Source of the DNA: Haemophilus haemolyticus | Lineage (GTDB): Bacteria; Pseudomonadota; Gammaproteobacteria; Enterobacterales; Pasteurellaceae | Length of the DNA: 64,000 nt | Reading direction: 5' to 3' | NCBI RefSeq assembly: GCF_003493605.1 | Contig: NZ_QQKA01000004.1 | Location: forward strand, 1-64,000 | Shown here: piece after piece, positions 51,501 to 60,904 of the stretch | How the letters are laid out: every line of letters starts with the position of its first letter | Numbering within the stretch: position 1 is the first letter of the stretch | Notes under the pieces: model-generated | The model's input: the letters and a program-made list of their open reading frames with translations, nothing else | Database searches by the model: none | Told to the model about the DNA's origin: nothing | Translations under genes and position numbers: made by a program

Positions 51501-51651
51501 AATCTACGATGTATCATGGCATAAAAAACTGCATGGAAAAGATCCGCACTTTTGTTTAGCAACTGGTTATTCTTGTCGCAGTCAGGTAAAACGTTATGAA
51601 CATGTGGTGTTAAAGCATCCTGTGCAGGCATTACTTGAGATATTTAAATAA
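48568..51651 (+). CDS. ydiJ: FAD-linked oxidoreductase with Fe-S domain (YdiJ family)
   Basis: 1027-residue D-2-hydroxyacid dehydrogenase-type flavoprotein. N-terminal FAD-binding domain (FTPRGGGTGTNGQS near residue 90; LGGMINTDASGQGS), FAD-oxidase C-terminal domain (GHVDAGVLHVRP), then Fe-S modules (CNGNGLCFNFDEHSIMCPS; CLACKACASQCP) and a CCG heterodisulfide-reductase-like domain (VGCCGMAGVFGH). E. coli YdiJ has been reported to oxidise D-2-hydroxyglutarate. Electron acceptor unknown. Monocistronic. Confidence 0.9.
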   Translation: MLPSLNRTPQIEQDVLNYLQALKKQHFEGDIATNYADRLSLATDNSVYQQLPQAILFPKTVADIVRITKLANLPEYQSISFTPRGGGTGTNGQSINNNIIVDLSRHMTAILELNVKERWVKVQAGVVKDQLNQFLKPHGLFFAPELSTSNRATLGGMINTDASGQGSLQYGKTSNHVLALRAVLMNGEILDTSAVNSVDVLENIDALELSDSSKRLHQTIAQHCKEKRAAIIKDLPQLNRFLTGYDLKNVFNEDESKFNLTRILTGSEGSLAFICEAKLNLLPIPRYRTLINIKYRSFDAALRNAPFMVKANALSVETVDSKVLNLAKQDIIWHSVNELLTEDETDPILGLNIVEFAGNNQEKIDRQVTALCRSLDEKIEHNQDHIIGYQVCSDLPSIERIYAMRKKAVGLLGNAKGAAKPIPFVEDTCVPPENLADYISEFRALLDKHNLQYGMFGHVDAGVLHVRPALDLCDKEQVKLFKQISDEVAELTIKYGGLLWGEHGKGVRSHYGEKFFTPELWHELRYIKTLFDPNNRLNPGKICTPLDSKEELYSILSPMRADNDRQIPLQMRDEFKGAMNCNGNGLCFNFDEHSIMCPSMKVSKNRVFSPKGRAAMVREWLRLMANENFSPAQLDFRKTEIKLTALVKRLSNTVQKWRGDYDFSHEVKAAMDTCLACKACASQCPIKIDVPSFRAKFFHFYHSRYLRPAKDHVVANLEIAAPYMAKQAKFFNYFTKLKVTQTLVEKTLGMTDLPLLSEPNLQQQLVEIHYQGKSLEELEDLSAVEKNDILFIVQDPYTSYYDAKVVRDFVMLTQKLGFKPILLPFKPNGKAMHIKGFLKRFSKTAQNQAEFLNRMAKLGIPLVGVDPAIVLSYRDEYKEALQEKRGDFHVLTAHEWLKQRLQNTELQDKLKNIAKTDRTSDWYLFPHCTESTFMPNSPKEWQEIFGRFGQQLNVEKVGCCGMAGVFGHEVQNQKMSREIYDVSWHKKLHGKDPHFCLATGYSCRSQVKRYEHVVLKHPVQALLEIFK

Positions 51652-51665
51652 AGAATGATAACTTG

Positions 51666-51710
51666 CCTTCCCCTGCTTGCGGGGGAAGGTGCCCGAAGGG
51701 CGGAAGGGGG
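51666..51710 (+). repeat. Palindromic left end of the DUF559 module
   Basis: CCTTCCCC (51666-51673) pairs with GGGGAAGG (51682-51689), followed by GCCCGAAGGGC and GGAAGGGGG. A direct copy, with the preceding TAATGATAACTT context, is at 52158-52203. An inverted, diverged version closes the module at 52077-52106. Confidence 0.85.
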
Positions 51711-51728
51711 ATATAGGGATATAAGGAT

Positions 51729-52109
51729 ATGCGAAATAAAAATAAACGATTAGCCCAATATGCTACAGAATTAAGACATAATATGACAGATGCAGAGTAT
51801 GCACTATGGTACCATTTGAGAAATAAACTCTTTTGTGGTATCCGTTTTAATAGACAGGTTATTATTGGTCATTACATTGTGGATTTTTGCAGTAGAAAAT
51901 TAAAACTTGTTATTGAATTAGATGGCATTCAGCACATAGAACAAGAACAATATGATTTAGAAAGAACAAAATTCTTAACAGCACAAGGCTATAAAGTTAT
52001 TCGGTTTTGGAATGATGAAGTACTAAAAAACATAGATAATGTACTTGAGGCAATTTATGTTGAAATTGAGCATTTATCCCCCCTCAGCCTTCGGCAGCTC
52101 CCCCCATAA
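51729..52109 (+). CDS. DUF559 (Vsr-like nuclease fold) protein
   Basis: 126 residues with the DUF559 pattern: LWYHLRNK, FNRQVIIGHYIVDF, KLVIELDGIQH and a YKVIRFWNDEVL ending. It is a PD-(D/E)XK endonuclease fold related to Vsr, with acidic residues in VDF and IELDG as expected for catalysis. The last residues (SPLSLRQLPP) are encoded by the closing repeat. SD AAGGAT lies just before the ATG. The function of this family is unknown. Its repeat borders suggest a small mobile module. Confidence 0.8.
   Translation: MRNKNKRLAQYATELRHNMTDAEYALWYHLRNKLFCGIRFNRQVIIGHYIVDFCSRKLKLVIELDGIQHIEQEQYDLERTKFLTAQGYKVIRFWNDEVLKNIDNVLEAIYVEIEHLSPLSLRQLPP
52077..52106 (-). repeat. Inverted right end of the DUF559 module
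   Basis: Reverse complement reads GGGGGGAGCTGCCGAAGGC..., aligning with GGGGGAAGGTGCCCGAAGGGC at 51681-51701. The two ends are diverged terminal inverted repeats. Another copy of this end is at about 52299-52325. Confidence 0.65.
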
Positions 52110-52157
52110 ATGGGTGGAGCCAAGATTAGAAGTTATAAAATAAATAATGATAACTTA

Positions 52158-52203
52158 CCTTCCCCTGCTTGCGGGGGAAGATGCCCGAAGGGCGGAAGGG
52201 GGG
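52158..52203 (+). repeat. Second copy of the palindromic left end
   Basis: CCTTCCCCTGCTTGCGGGGG... repeats the 51666 element with one base changed in the stem. It is preceded by the same AATGATAACTT context, so a region of about 70 bp is directly repeated. Confidence 0.85.
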
Positions 52204-52214
52204 ATATAGAGATA

Positions 52215-52327
52215 TGCGAAATAAAATTTTGGAATGATGAAATATTAAAAAAATAGATAATGTACCTAAAACAATTTATGTTGAAATTGAACATTTATCC
52301 CCTCTCAGCCTTCGGCAGCTCCCCATA
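52215..52327 (+). pseudogene. Decayed internal-deletion copy of the DUF559 gene
   Basis: ATGCGAAATAAAA matches the start of the intact gene and is fused to TTTTGGAATGATGAA, the near-end segment, removing about 270 bp. It then continues in parallel to the closing repeat. The frame stops at the seventh codon after the start. The two parental segments share a run of A/T at the junction. Confidence 0.8.
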
Positions 52328-52369
52328 AATAGGTGGAGCCAAGATAATTGATAATATGGAATAGATTAA

Positions 52370-52786
52370 ATGCTCTGGAAAAAAACTTTTACCCTTGAAA
52401 ACTTAAATCAACTTTGTGCTAACAGTGCAGTTAGCCATCTTGGCATTGAAATTTCTGCGTTTGGCGAGGATTGGATTGAAGCGACAATGCCAGTGGATCA
52501 TCGTACTATACAGCCGTTTTGCTTATTACATGGCGGGGTTTCGGTTGCTTTAGCTGAAACAATTGGTTCCCTTGCGGGTTCGCTTTGTTTAGAAGAAGGC
52601 AAAACTGCGGTGGGATTGGATATTAACGCCAATCATCTTCGCCCTGTTCGTTCAGGTAAAGTAACCGCAAAAGCTACGCCAATTAATTTAGGCAGAAATA
52701 TCCAAGTTTGGCAAATTGACATCCGCACAGAAGAGAATAAACTTTGTTGTGTTTCTAGATTAACCCTATCCGTAATCAATTTATGA
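52370..52786 (+). CDS. Hotdog-fold acyl-CoA thioesterase (YdiI/MenI family)
   Basis: 138-residue PaaI/YdiI-type hotdog thioesterase. The catalytic region [19 protein letters not shown] holds the conserved Glu, and [15 protein letters not shown] follows. In E. coli YdiI hydrolyses 1,4-dihydroxy-2-naphthoyl-CoA in menaquinone synthesis. The Haemophilus homologue (HI1161) has been crystallised. Its stop overlaps the hemH start by 4 bp. Confidence 0.9.
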   Translation: MLWKKTFTLENLNQLCANSAVSHLGIEISAFGEDWIEATMPVDHRTIQPFCLLHGGVSVALAETIGSLAGSLCLEEGKTAVGLDINANHLRPVRSGKVTAKATPINLGRNIQVWQIDIRTEENKLCCVSRLTLSVINL

Positions 52787-53754
52787 CAAAATCCGCAAAA
52801 ATCGGCGTATTACTTGCCAATCTAGGCACGCCAGATAGCCCGACACCAAAGTCAATCAGCCGTTATTTATGGCAATTTTTAACGGATCCTCGCGTGGTGG
52901 ATTTACCGCGTTGCAAATGGTATCCACTGCTTAAAGCTATTATTTTACCATTGCGTTCAAAACGTATCGCTAAAAATTATCAAGCGATTTGGACAGAACA
53001 AGGTTCGCCTTTACTTGCCATTTCACGACAACAAAAAGACGCATTACAAGCCTATTTAGATAATCAAAATATCGATACACAAGTAGAAATTGCCATGACA
53101 TACGGCAATCCATCAATGCAAAGTGCGGTGAAAAATTTGCTTAAAAATCAAGTTGAGCGAATTATTGTTTTGCCACTTTATCCGCAATACTCTAGCTCAA
53201 CTACGGGCGCAGTATTTGATGCTTTCGCTAACGCCCTTAAAGAAGAACGAGGATTAGTGCCTTTTGATTTCATCCATTCTTATCATGTTGATGAAAATTA
53301 CATTAACGCCTTAGCAGATTCAATAAAAGTGCGGTTAAAACCCGATGAATTTTTACTATTTTCTTATCACGGTATTCCTCTGCGTTATGAAAAAATGGGC
53401 GATTATTATCGTGAACATTGTAAACAAACGACTATTGCAGTTGTTAATAAGCTGGGCTTAACAGAAAACCAATGGGGAATGACGTTTCAATCGCGCTTTG
53501 GGCGTGAAGAATGGTTACAGCCTTACACAGATAAATTTCTTCAAAATGCAGCACCACAAGGCATTCATAAAATAGCTGTCATTTGTCCAGGTTTCTCCGT
53601 AGATTGTTTAGAAACTATTGAAGAAATTGACAAAGAAAATCGAGAAAATTTTCTAAAAAATGGCGGGCAATCTTATCAATATATTCCCGCACTTAATGTA
53701 GAGCATGCACATATTGAAATGATGGGAAAATTGATCCTAGAAAAACTTGCTTAA
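52783..53754 (+). CDS. hemH: Ferrochelatase
   Basis: Inserts Fe(II) into protoporphyrin IX. 323 residues with [13 protein letters not shown] at the N-terminus, the catalytic LFSYHGIP (near residue 190) and [15 protein letters not shown] (near 233). Haemophilus cannot make protoporphyrin and needs it or heme from outside, but keeps ferrochelatase to use scavenged porphyrin. ATGA overlap with the thioesterase gene. Confidence 0.96.
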   Translation: MTKSAKIGVLLANLGTPDSPTPKSISRYLWQFLTDPRVVDLPRCKWYPLLKAIILPLRSKRIAKNYQAIWTEQGSPLLAISRQQKDALQAYLDNQNIDTQVEIAMTYGNPSMQSAVKNLLKNQVERIIVLPLYPQYSSSTTGAVFDAFANALKEERGLVPFDFIHSYHVDENYINALADSIKVRLKPDEFLLFSYHGIPLRYEKMGDYYREHCKQTTIAVVNKLGLTENQWGMTFQSRFGREEWLQPYTDKFLQNAAPQGIHKIAVICPGFSVDCLETIEEIDKENRENFLKNGGQSYQYIPALNVEHAHIEMMGKLILEKLA

Positions 53755-53832
53755 TAATAGAAATGGTAAAACGTTTCTAAAATCTTCCGCACTTTGCTAA
53801 AATCAGCCATTATTTTTTCACAAGGATAAAAC

Positions 53833-54690
53833 ATGGCTGATTTTCCTTTTATCGTTGAGATCAACGAACAAAATCTTACTGAAATACTGCAACAATCCTT
53901 AGAAAAACCACTTGTCATCAATTTTTACGCACCAACACATAAAGAATCGGCGGATTTTTTGGTGCTACTTGAGCAAGTTGCAGAACAATATCAAGGACAA
54001 TTTATTCTTGGAAAAGTAAATTGTGAAAAAGAGCAAATGATTGCCGCACAATTCCGCATCCAAGCATTGCCAACCACCTATTTGTTTAAAGAAGCACAGG
54101 CATTAGATGCATTTCCTGGCGCGCTTGATAAAGCATCGTTAATCCAACGATTAAGCATTATTTTACCTAAAGAAGAAGATTTAAAATTCCAGCAAGCGTT
54201 AGATTTCTTGCAAGTAGAAAACTATGAGGCAGCATTACCATTGTTGAAAGACGCATGGGAACTTTCTGATAAGAAAAATAGTGATGTTGCCCTGCTCTAC
54301 GCTGAAACCTATATTGCAATGAAGAAAACGGAGCCAGCACAGGAAATTTTAAATCAAATTCCATTACAAGATCGTGATAGCCGTTGGCACGGATTACAAG
54401 CACAAATTGAGCTACAAATCCAAGCTGCCGACACACCTGAAATCCAACAATTACAAGCCGATTATGCTAAAAACCCAACAGCTGAAATTGCAATAAAACT
54501 TGCGGTACAACTTCATCAAGCTGGACGAAATGAAGAAGCGCTGACACTACTTTTCGGTATTTTAAAAACAGACTTAGGCGCGCAGAATGGTGAAGTGAAA
54601 CAACAATTTTTATCCATTTTAAGTGCAATGGGCAATGCGGATCCCTTAACAAATAAGTTTCGCCGATTGCTTTATTCACTGCTCTATTAA
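53833..54690 (+). CDS. CnoX/YbbN-like thioredoxin-TPR protein lacking active-site cysteines
   Basis: 285 residues: an N-terminal thioredoxin fold (about 1-110) with cis-Pro ALPTTYLF, and a C-terminal TPR region. The active-site position reads FYAPTHKESADF, with no cysteine, where thioredoxins have CxxC and E. coli CnoX has SxxC. The only Cys in the domain is in VNCEKE. It probably acts as a redox-independent holdase feeding GroEL/DnaK, as CnoX does. Next to trxB. Confidence 0.8.
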   Translation: MADFPFIVEINEQNLTEILQQSLEKPLVINFYAPTHKESADFLVLLEQVAEQYQGQFILGKVNCEKEQMIAAQFRIQALPTTYLFKEAQALDAFPGALDKASLIQRLSIILPKEEDLKFQQALDFLQVENYEAALPLLKDAWELSDKKNSDVALLYAETYIAMKKTEPAQEILNQIPLQDRDSRWHGLQAQIELQIQAADTPEIQQLQADYAKNPTAEIAIKLAVQLHQAGRNEEALTLLFGILKTDLGAQNGEVKQQFLSILSAMGNADPLTNKFRRLLYSLLY

Positions 54691-54769
54691 TCGAAAGGTT
54701 TATAATTGATAAGCTGTATGGAACAATTTCATGCATAGCAATCATTAGAATAGGCTTGAATTTAATTAA

Positions 54770-55756
<987 letters not shown>

Positions 55757-55769
55757 ATTTTCTAGCTAA

Positions 55770-55798
55770 TTCCCCTCTTTTAAAAGAGGGGAACTTTT
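55770..55798 (+). terminator. trxB terminator
   Basis: TTCCCCTCTTTT/AAAAGAGGGGAA (55770-55793), then CTTTTT. Confidence 0.9.
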
Positions 55799-55817
55799 TC
55801 TATATCTCGATAAACCT

Positions 55818-57578
55818 ATGAATAAAGTTCGTCAAAAATATTTACAACAATGGCTTCGCGCACAACAAGAACCTATCAAAAAATTAATGCGTGCAAACAT
55901 TGCTCTCGCTACGCTTTCTGCACTCATTTTAGTCGCGCAAACTTATTTTCTTGCGACGTTGCTCGATAAACTGATTATGCAAAATGTGCCTCGTGATGAA
56001 CTTATTCCTTATTTTCTCGGGCTAATTATCGGCTTCGGGATGCGTGCTATTATTTTATGGGTACGAGAAAAAATTGGTTTCCGAAGCGGACAATTATTAC
56101 GCAACCATATTCGTCAAAAAATTCTGGATAAAATCCATCTTGTCGGTCCTGCGACAATCAATCAAAAACCAGCTGGAAGTTGGGCAAGCATTATGTTAGA
56201 ACAAGTAGAAAACTTACATAATTTCTATGCCCGTTTTCTGCCTCAACAAAGCCTTTCAGCCATTGTTCCAGTGGTTATTTTCATTGCTGTATTTCCGTTG
56301 AACTGGGCTGCAGGCTTAATCTTAATGATTACCGCACCGCTTGTTCCTCTGTTTATGATCATTGTCGGTATTGCTGCGGCTGACAACAGCCAAAAAAATA
56401 TGGATACCCTTTCTCGCCTAAGTGCCCAATTTTTAGATCGCTTACGCGGCTTGGAAACCTTGCGTCTTTTTAACCGCACTTCTGAACAAACGGAGCATAT
56501 TGAAAATGCCACTGAAGATTTCCGTGAAACCACAATGGATGTGCTAAAACTCGCTTTTCTATCTTCTGCCGTATTGGAATTTTTTACCTCTATTTCCATT
56601 GCACTGATGGCGGTCTATTTTGGTTTTAGCTACTTAGGTCAAATTGAATTTGGCACCTATAATGCACCGCTTACACTTTTCACAGGTTTCTTTTGTTTAA
56701 TTCTTGCGCCTGAATTTTATCAACCCTTGCGTGATCTTGGTGCTTATTACCACGACCGCGCAGCGGGCATTGGTGCAGCAGATGCCATTGTTGATTTCTT
56801 AGAAGAAGATTTTTTAACTGTTCATCAAAATGAAAAAACAATTTCTTTAGAAAGTGCGGTTGAAATTTCTTCCGAAAATTTAGTGGTGCTTTCTACACAG
56901 GGTTCAGCATTAACCAAGCCGTTAAACTTCCAAATTCCAGCAAATCACAATGTTGCACTTGTAGGACAAAGTGGTGCAGGTAAAACTTCATTAATAAATG
57001 CTATTTTGGGCTTTTTGCCTTATGAGGGCTCGCTCAAAATTAATGGTCAAGAACTTCGCGAAAGCAATCTAGCTGACTGGCGAAAACATATTGCGTGGGT
57101 AGGACAAAATCCATTGTTATTACAAGGTACAATTAAAGAAAACTTACTACTTGGCGATATTCAAGCCAACGATGAAGAAATTAATCAAGCATTAATGCAT
57201 TCTCAAGCGAAAGAATTTACCGATAAACTTGGACTTCATCACGAAATCAAAGATGGTGGATTAGGCATTTCTGTGGGACAAGCGCAACGTCTTGCCATTG
57301 CTCGTGCTTTGTTACGCAAAGGCGATTTGCTTCTGCTTGATGAACCAACCGCAAGCCTAGATGCGCAATCAGAAAATCTTGTTTTACAAGCATTGAATGA
57401 AGCAAGCCAGCATCAAACTACGCTGATGATTACCCACCGAATTGAAGATTTGAAACAATGTGATCAAATTTTTGTGATGCAACGAGGAGAAATAGTACAG
57501 CAAGGTAAATTTGCCGAATTACAACATGAAGGTTTCTTTGCTGAACTCCTCGCTCAACGACAACAGGATATCCAATAA
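55818..57578 (+). CDS. cydD: Glutathione/cysteine ABC exporter subunit CydD
   Basis: Half-transporter of the CydDC exporter, needed for cytochrome bd assembly and periplasmic redox balance. Six N-terminal helices, Walker A GQSGAGKTSLI (near residue 384), Walker B LLLLDEPTASLDAQ. The signature reads ISVGQAQRLA, a variant of LSGGQ. 586 residues. Its stop shares one base with the cydC start. Confidence 0.94.
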   Translation: MNKVRQKYLQQWLRAQQEPIKKLMRANIALATLSALILVAQTYFLATLLDKLIMQNVPRDELIPYFLGLIIGFGMRAIILWVREKIGFRSGQLLRNHIRQKILDKIHLVGPATINQKPAGSWASIMLEQVENLHNFYARFLPQQSLSAIVPVVIFIAVFPLNWAAGLILMITAPLVPLFMIIVGIAAADNSQKNMDTLSRLSAQFLDRLRGLETLRLFNRTSEQTEHIENATEDFRETTMDVLKLAFLSSAVLEFFTSISIALMAVYFGFSYLGQIEFGTYNAPLTLFTGFFCLILAPEFYQPLRDLGAYYHDRAAGIGAADAIVDFLEEDFLTVHQNEKTISLESAVEISSENLVVLSTQGSALTKPLNFQIPANHNVALVGQSGAGKTSLINAILGFLPYEGSLKINGQELRESNLADWRKHIAWVGQNPLLLQGTIKENLLLGDIQANDEEINQALMHSQAKEFTDKLGLHHEIKDGGLGISVGQAQRLAIARALLRKGDLLLLDEPTASLDAQSENLVLQALNEASQHQTTLMITHRIEDLKQCDQIFVMQRGEIVQQGKFAELQHEGFFAELLAQRQQDIQ

Positions 57579-59308
57579 TGCGCACATTACTTCCGTTTAT
57601 ACGTTTATTTAAATTCGCCAAATTTCCTCTTATTTTAGGCTTAATCCTAATAATTTTAGGCTTAGGCTCTAGCATGGGCTTGCTTACCATTTCAGGCTGG
57701 TTTTTAGCCGCTACAGCCATTGCAGGACTAGGCACGCTATTTAACTTTTTCTACCCTTCAGCCAGCGTGCGAGGTTTAGCTATCGGACGAACCGTCATGC
57801 GATATTTTGAAAAAATAGTGACGCATGATGCAACATTCCGTATTTTGTCGAAATTGCGCGTACAAGTATTTGAAAAAATCATTCCTTTAAGCCCAGCAGT
57901 ATTAAATCGTTATCGTAATAGCGATTTGTTAAATCGTTTGGTGTCTGATGTTGATACGCTTGATAGCCTCTATTTACGTTTACTTGCGCCATTTTTCACT
58001 GCTGTATTTGTAATCATTGCCATGACGATTGGACTGAGCTTTATCAATATTCCACTCGCACTTGGTTTAGGCTTATTTTTGTTAATTTTATTAATAATTA
58101 TCCCTACTGTTTTCTATCGACTAGGACAGCAATTTGGCGAACGCTTAATCCAAGCACGTGCGACCTATCGAACCCAGTTTTTAGAATTTATCCAAGCACA
58201 AGCCGAGCTTTTATTATTTAATGCAGAAGATAAATTAAAAGAAAAAATGTCAGTCACAGAAAAAACATGGCAGGAAGATCAAGCCAAAGAAGCAAAATTA
58301 AGCGGATTTTCTACCGCACTTGTTCTCTTTCTTAATGGTTTGTTGATTTCTGGAATGCTATGGTTTGCAAGTAACGCCGATTTTGGCACAGATGAATACC
58401 ACACGGCTTATATTGCACTTTTCACTTTTGCTGCACTTGCAGCCTTTGAGATCATCATGCCATTGGGTGCGGCATTTTTACATATAGGTCAAGTGATTGC
58501 AGCAGCAGAGCGTGTGACCGAAATCATTGAGCAAAAACCGCTTGTTGAGTTTAATGGTAACGAGGAATTTGAAACAAAAGTGCGGTTAATTTCTGCGAAG
58601 AATTTAAATTTTTCCTATCCCGAACAAGAAACACTCGTATTAAAAAATCTTACATTAGATTTAGAACAAGGACAAAAAATTGCTATTTTAGGCAAAACTG
58701 GAAGTGGAAAATCTTCACTTCTTCAACTTTTAGTACGCAATTATGATGCGAATCAAGGTGAGCTTTTATTGGCAGAAAAACCCATTTCCGCCTATTCAGA
58801 AGAGACATTACGCCAGCAAATTTGTTTTTTAACTCAACGTGTTCACGTATTCAGCGATACACTTCGTCAAAATTTACAATTTGCAAGTGCGGATAAAATT
58901 TCTGATGAAAAAATGATTGAAGTACTACATCAAGTTGGCTTAAGCAAATTACTTGAGCAAGAAGGAAAAGGTTTAAATCTTTGGCTTGGGGATGGCGGTC
59001 GTCCACTTTCTGGTGGGGAACAACGCCGTTTAGGTTTAGCACGTATTTTACTCAATAATGCGCCAATTTTATTGTTAGATGAACCAACAGAAGGTTTAGA
59101 TCGCGAAACTGAACGTCAAATTTTACGTTTAATTTTGCAACATGCCGAAAATAAAACCCTAATTATGGTCACTCACCGTCTAAGTTCAATTGAACAATTC
59201 GATAAAATTTGTGTAATTGATAACGGAAGATTAATCGAAGAAGGCGATTACAATAGCTTAATCACAAAAGAAAATGGTTTCTTTAAAAGATTGATTGAGC
59301 GAGTATAA
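57578..59308 (+). CDS. cydC: Glutathione/cysteine ABC exporter subunit CydC
   Basis: Partner of CydD, 576 residues, six N-terminal helices. Walker A GKTGSGKSSLLQL (near residue 372), a canonical signature LSGGEQRRLG and Walker B ILLLDEPTEGLD. Only this subunit has a canonical signature, in keeping with an asymmetric heterodimer. ATG overlaps the cydD TAA by one base. Confidence 0.94.
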   Translation: MRTLLPFIRLFKFAKFPLILGLILIILGLGSSMGLLTISGWFLAATAIAGLGTLFNFFYPSASVRGLAIGRTVMRYFEKIVTHDATFRILSKLRVQVFEKIIPLSPAVLNRYRNSDLLNRLVSDVDTLDSLYLRLLAPFFTAVFVIIAMTIGLSFINIPLALGLGLFLLILLIIIPTVFYRLGQQFGERLIQARATYRTQFLEFIQAQAELLLFNAEDKLKEKMSVTEKTWQEDQAKEAKLSGFSTALVLFLNGLLISGMLWFASNADFGTDEYHTAYIALFTFAALAAFEIIMPLGAAFLHIGQVIAAAERVTEIIEQKPLVEFNGNEEFETKVRLISAKNLNFSYPEQETLVLKNLTLDLEQGQKIAILGKTGSGKSSLLQLLVRNYDANQGELLLAEKPISAYSEETLRQQICFLTQRVHVFSDTLRQNLQFASADKISDEKMIEVLHQVGLSKLLEQEGKGLNLWLGDGGRPLSGGEQRRLGLARILLNNAPILLLDEPTEGLDRETERQILRLILQHAENKTLIMVTHRLSSIEQFDKICVIDNGRLIEEGDYNSLITKENGFFKRLIERV

Positions 59309-59324
59309 GAAAAGGAAGTTGGGC

Positions 59325-59434
59325 GGAAACCTTCCCAGCTTCTTCTCGGCACACAGTAATTCCGACTTTGGCTGCTTCCTTCCGGACCTGACCGAGTAAA
59401 CCAGACACCGTTGCGAGAGACCGAGAAGGTTTCC
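59325..59434 (-). ncRNA. ffs: Signal recognition particle 4.5S RNA
   Basis: On the minus strand the 110-base RNA starts GGAAACCTTC and ends GGGAAGGTTTCC, so its ends pair. The SRP core GGTCAGGTCCGGAAGGAAGC with the GGAA tetraloop sits in the middle. It binds Ffh for co-translational membrane targeting. It is antisense to nothing and ends just past the cydC stop. Confidence 0.96.
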
Positions 59435-59555
59435 ATTGATATCGCAATGCGATTGCGCGCTATTATGCAGAAATTACCGCCGTATTGCAAAGATTAATTA
59501 AAAAGTGCGGTGAATTTGGCGAGAATTTAAGCCACATTTTTAGGATTTTTATGAA

Positions 59556-60023
59556 ATGAACTATCTCCAATACTACCCTACCGATGTTATTAATGGCGAA
59601 GGTACAAGATGCACACTTTTCGTCAGTGGATGCACGCATGCTTGCAAAGGCTGCTATAACCAAAAAAGTTGGTCATTTTCAGCGGGTGTATTATTTGATG
59701 AAGCAATGGAACAACAAATCATCAATGATTTAAAAGACACTCGTATTAAACGCCAAGGGCTGACGCTTTCAGGTGGTGATCCACTTCATCCCCGTAACGT
59801 AGAAACATTATTGCCATTTGTGCAACGTGTAAAACGAGAATGCCCTGATAAAGACATCTGGGTTTGGACGGGTTATAAGCTAGATGAATTAGATGAACAA
59901 CAATGTGCTATGTTGCCTTATATTGATGTGTTAATTGATGGAAAGTTTATTCAAGAACAGGCTGACCCAAGTTTAGTTTGGCGAGGCTCAGCAAATCAAA
60001 TTATTCATCGATTTAAGTTATAA
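59556..60023 (+). CDS. nrdG: Anaerobic ribonucleotide reductase activating protein
   Basis: Radical-SAM enzyme that makes the glycyl radical of NrdD. The CxxxCxxC cluster motif is in SGCTHACKGCYN (near residue 26), followed by LSGGDPLHP. 155 residues. NrdD is not in the window. Upstream lie a single uptake sequence and a weak SD (AGGA). Confidence 0.96.
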   Translation: MNYLQYYPTDVINGEGTRCTLFVSGCTHACKGCYNQKSWSFSAGVLFDEAMEQQIINDLKDTRIKRQGLTLSGGDPLHPRNVETLLPFVQRVKRECPDKDIWVWTGYKLDELDEQQCAMLPYIDVLIDGKFIQEQADPSLVWRGSANQIIHRFKL

Positions 60024-60068
60024 AAAGTGCGGCTAAAAATTCATTTAAAATTTCAACCGCACTTTTCG
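60022..60068. terminator. Inverted uptake-sequence terminator nrdG / hpt
   Basis: AAAAGTGCGG (60023-60032) and CCGCACTTTT (60057-60066) between convergent genes. The first copy has C instead of T after GCGG. Confidence 0.7.
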
Positions 60069-60079
60069 ATAAAATCAAA

Positions 60080-60619
60080 TTATTCTTCTAAAACAACTTT
60101 ACCGATGTAGCCTAAATTACGATGGCGTTGTGCGTAATCGATACCATACCCCACCACAAATTCATCAGGAATTTCAAAACCAACCCATTCAACAGGCACT
60201 TCCACTTCGCGGCGAGATGGTTTATCAAGTAACGTACAAATTGCAAGACTAGCAGGCCCACGCAAATTCAAAATATCACGCACTTTTTCCAACGTATACC
60301 CCGTATCAATAATATCTTCCACAATTAAAACGTGTTTACCTTTTATATCGCCGTCCAAATCTTTGGTAATACGAACGTCGTGATTCGTAGTCATGCCTGT
60401 GCCATAACTTGAAGTGGTCATAAATTCAATTTCCACAGGTAAATTTATCTGACGAACGATATCTGCCATAAACATAAAGGAACCACGTAAAAGGCCCACA
60501 ACAACAAGGCTATCGATATATTTTTCTTGATAAAATTTTGTAATTTGAGCACCTAATTCAGCAATACGAGCATGAACATCGTTCTCTGAAATTAAAACGT
60601 CAACGTGGTGTTTTTTCAT
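60080..60619 (-). CDS. hpt: Hypoxanthine phosphoribosyltransferase
   Basis: Purine salvage enzyme making IMP/GMP from hypoxanthine/guanine and PRPP. The PRPP motif is [14 protein letters not shown] (near residue 98), with the flexible-loop region [11 protein letters not shown] before it and [14 protein letters not shown] near the C-terminus. 179 residues. SD AAGGAA. Confidence 0.95.
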   Translation of the reverse strand: MKKHHVDVLISENDVHARIAELGAQITKFYQEKYIDSLVVVGLLRGSFMFMADIVRQINLPVEIEFMTTSSYGTGMTTNHDVRITKDLDGDIKGKHVLIVEDIIDTGYTLEKVRDILNLRGPASLAICTLLDKPSRREVEVPVEWVGFEIPDEFVVGYGIDYAQRHRNLGYIGKVVLEE

Positions 60620-60667
60620 TGTGTTTCCTTATGAAATGAGAGGGGATAAAATCGTTTGCTATTTTAC

Positions 60668-60701
60668 AAAAAAAAGGCTGAAGTTTAAACCTTCAGCCTT
60701 T
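60668..60701 (-). terminator. Terminator at the end of the pilus operon
   Basis: AAAGGCTGAAG (60673-60683) with CTTCAGCCTTT (60691-60701). On the minus strand the stem is followed by a run of eight U. Confidence 0.88.
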
Positions 60702-60720
60702 ATATTCCCACCCTACGTTA

Positions 60721-60807
60721 TTATTGATATGACATTGTAAAAGTGGCAGCGGCTTTGACTTTTCCTTCGGTTAAGGTGCCTCTTGTTGAATCTTTAACGT
60801 AATAGTT
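60721..60807 (-). pseudogene. 3' fragment of a second hifE allele
   Basis: Minus-strand sequence encodes YYVKDSTRGTLTEGKV... KAAATFTMSYQ and a stop, matching the last 27 residues of the intact hifE upstream (YYVKDTTRGALSEGKV...) with conservative changes. It lies exactly 184 bp from the equivalent point of hifE and loses similarity at the dyad repeat at 60811. Probably a recombination remnant. Confidence 0.85.
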
Positions 60808-60810
60808 GTA

Positions 60811-60897
60811 GGGTGGGCTTCAGCCCACCTTTGTTATGGCTAAATGGATAAAAAACGGTGGGCTAAATGAATAAAAACGGTGGGCTAAAGCCCACCC
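60811..60897. repeat. Intergenic GGTGGGCT dyad repeats
   Basis: GGTGGGCT-TC-AGCCCACC (60812-60829) and GGTGGGCT-AA-AGCCCACC (60879-60896), plus an extra direct ACGGTGGGCTAAA copy between them. CCCACCCTAC also occurs at 60707-60716 and 60891-60900. Palindromes of this kind are reported beside Haemophilus pilus clusters (from memory). Confidence 0.85.
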
Positions 60898-60904
60898 TAC
60901 GTTA

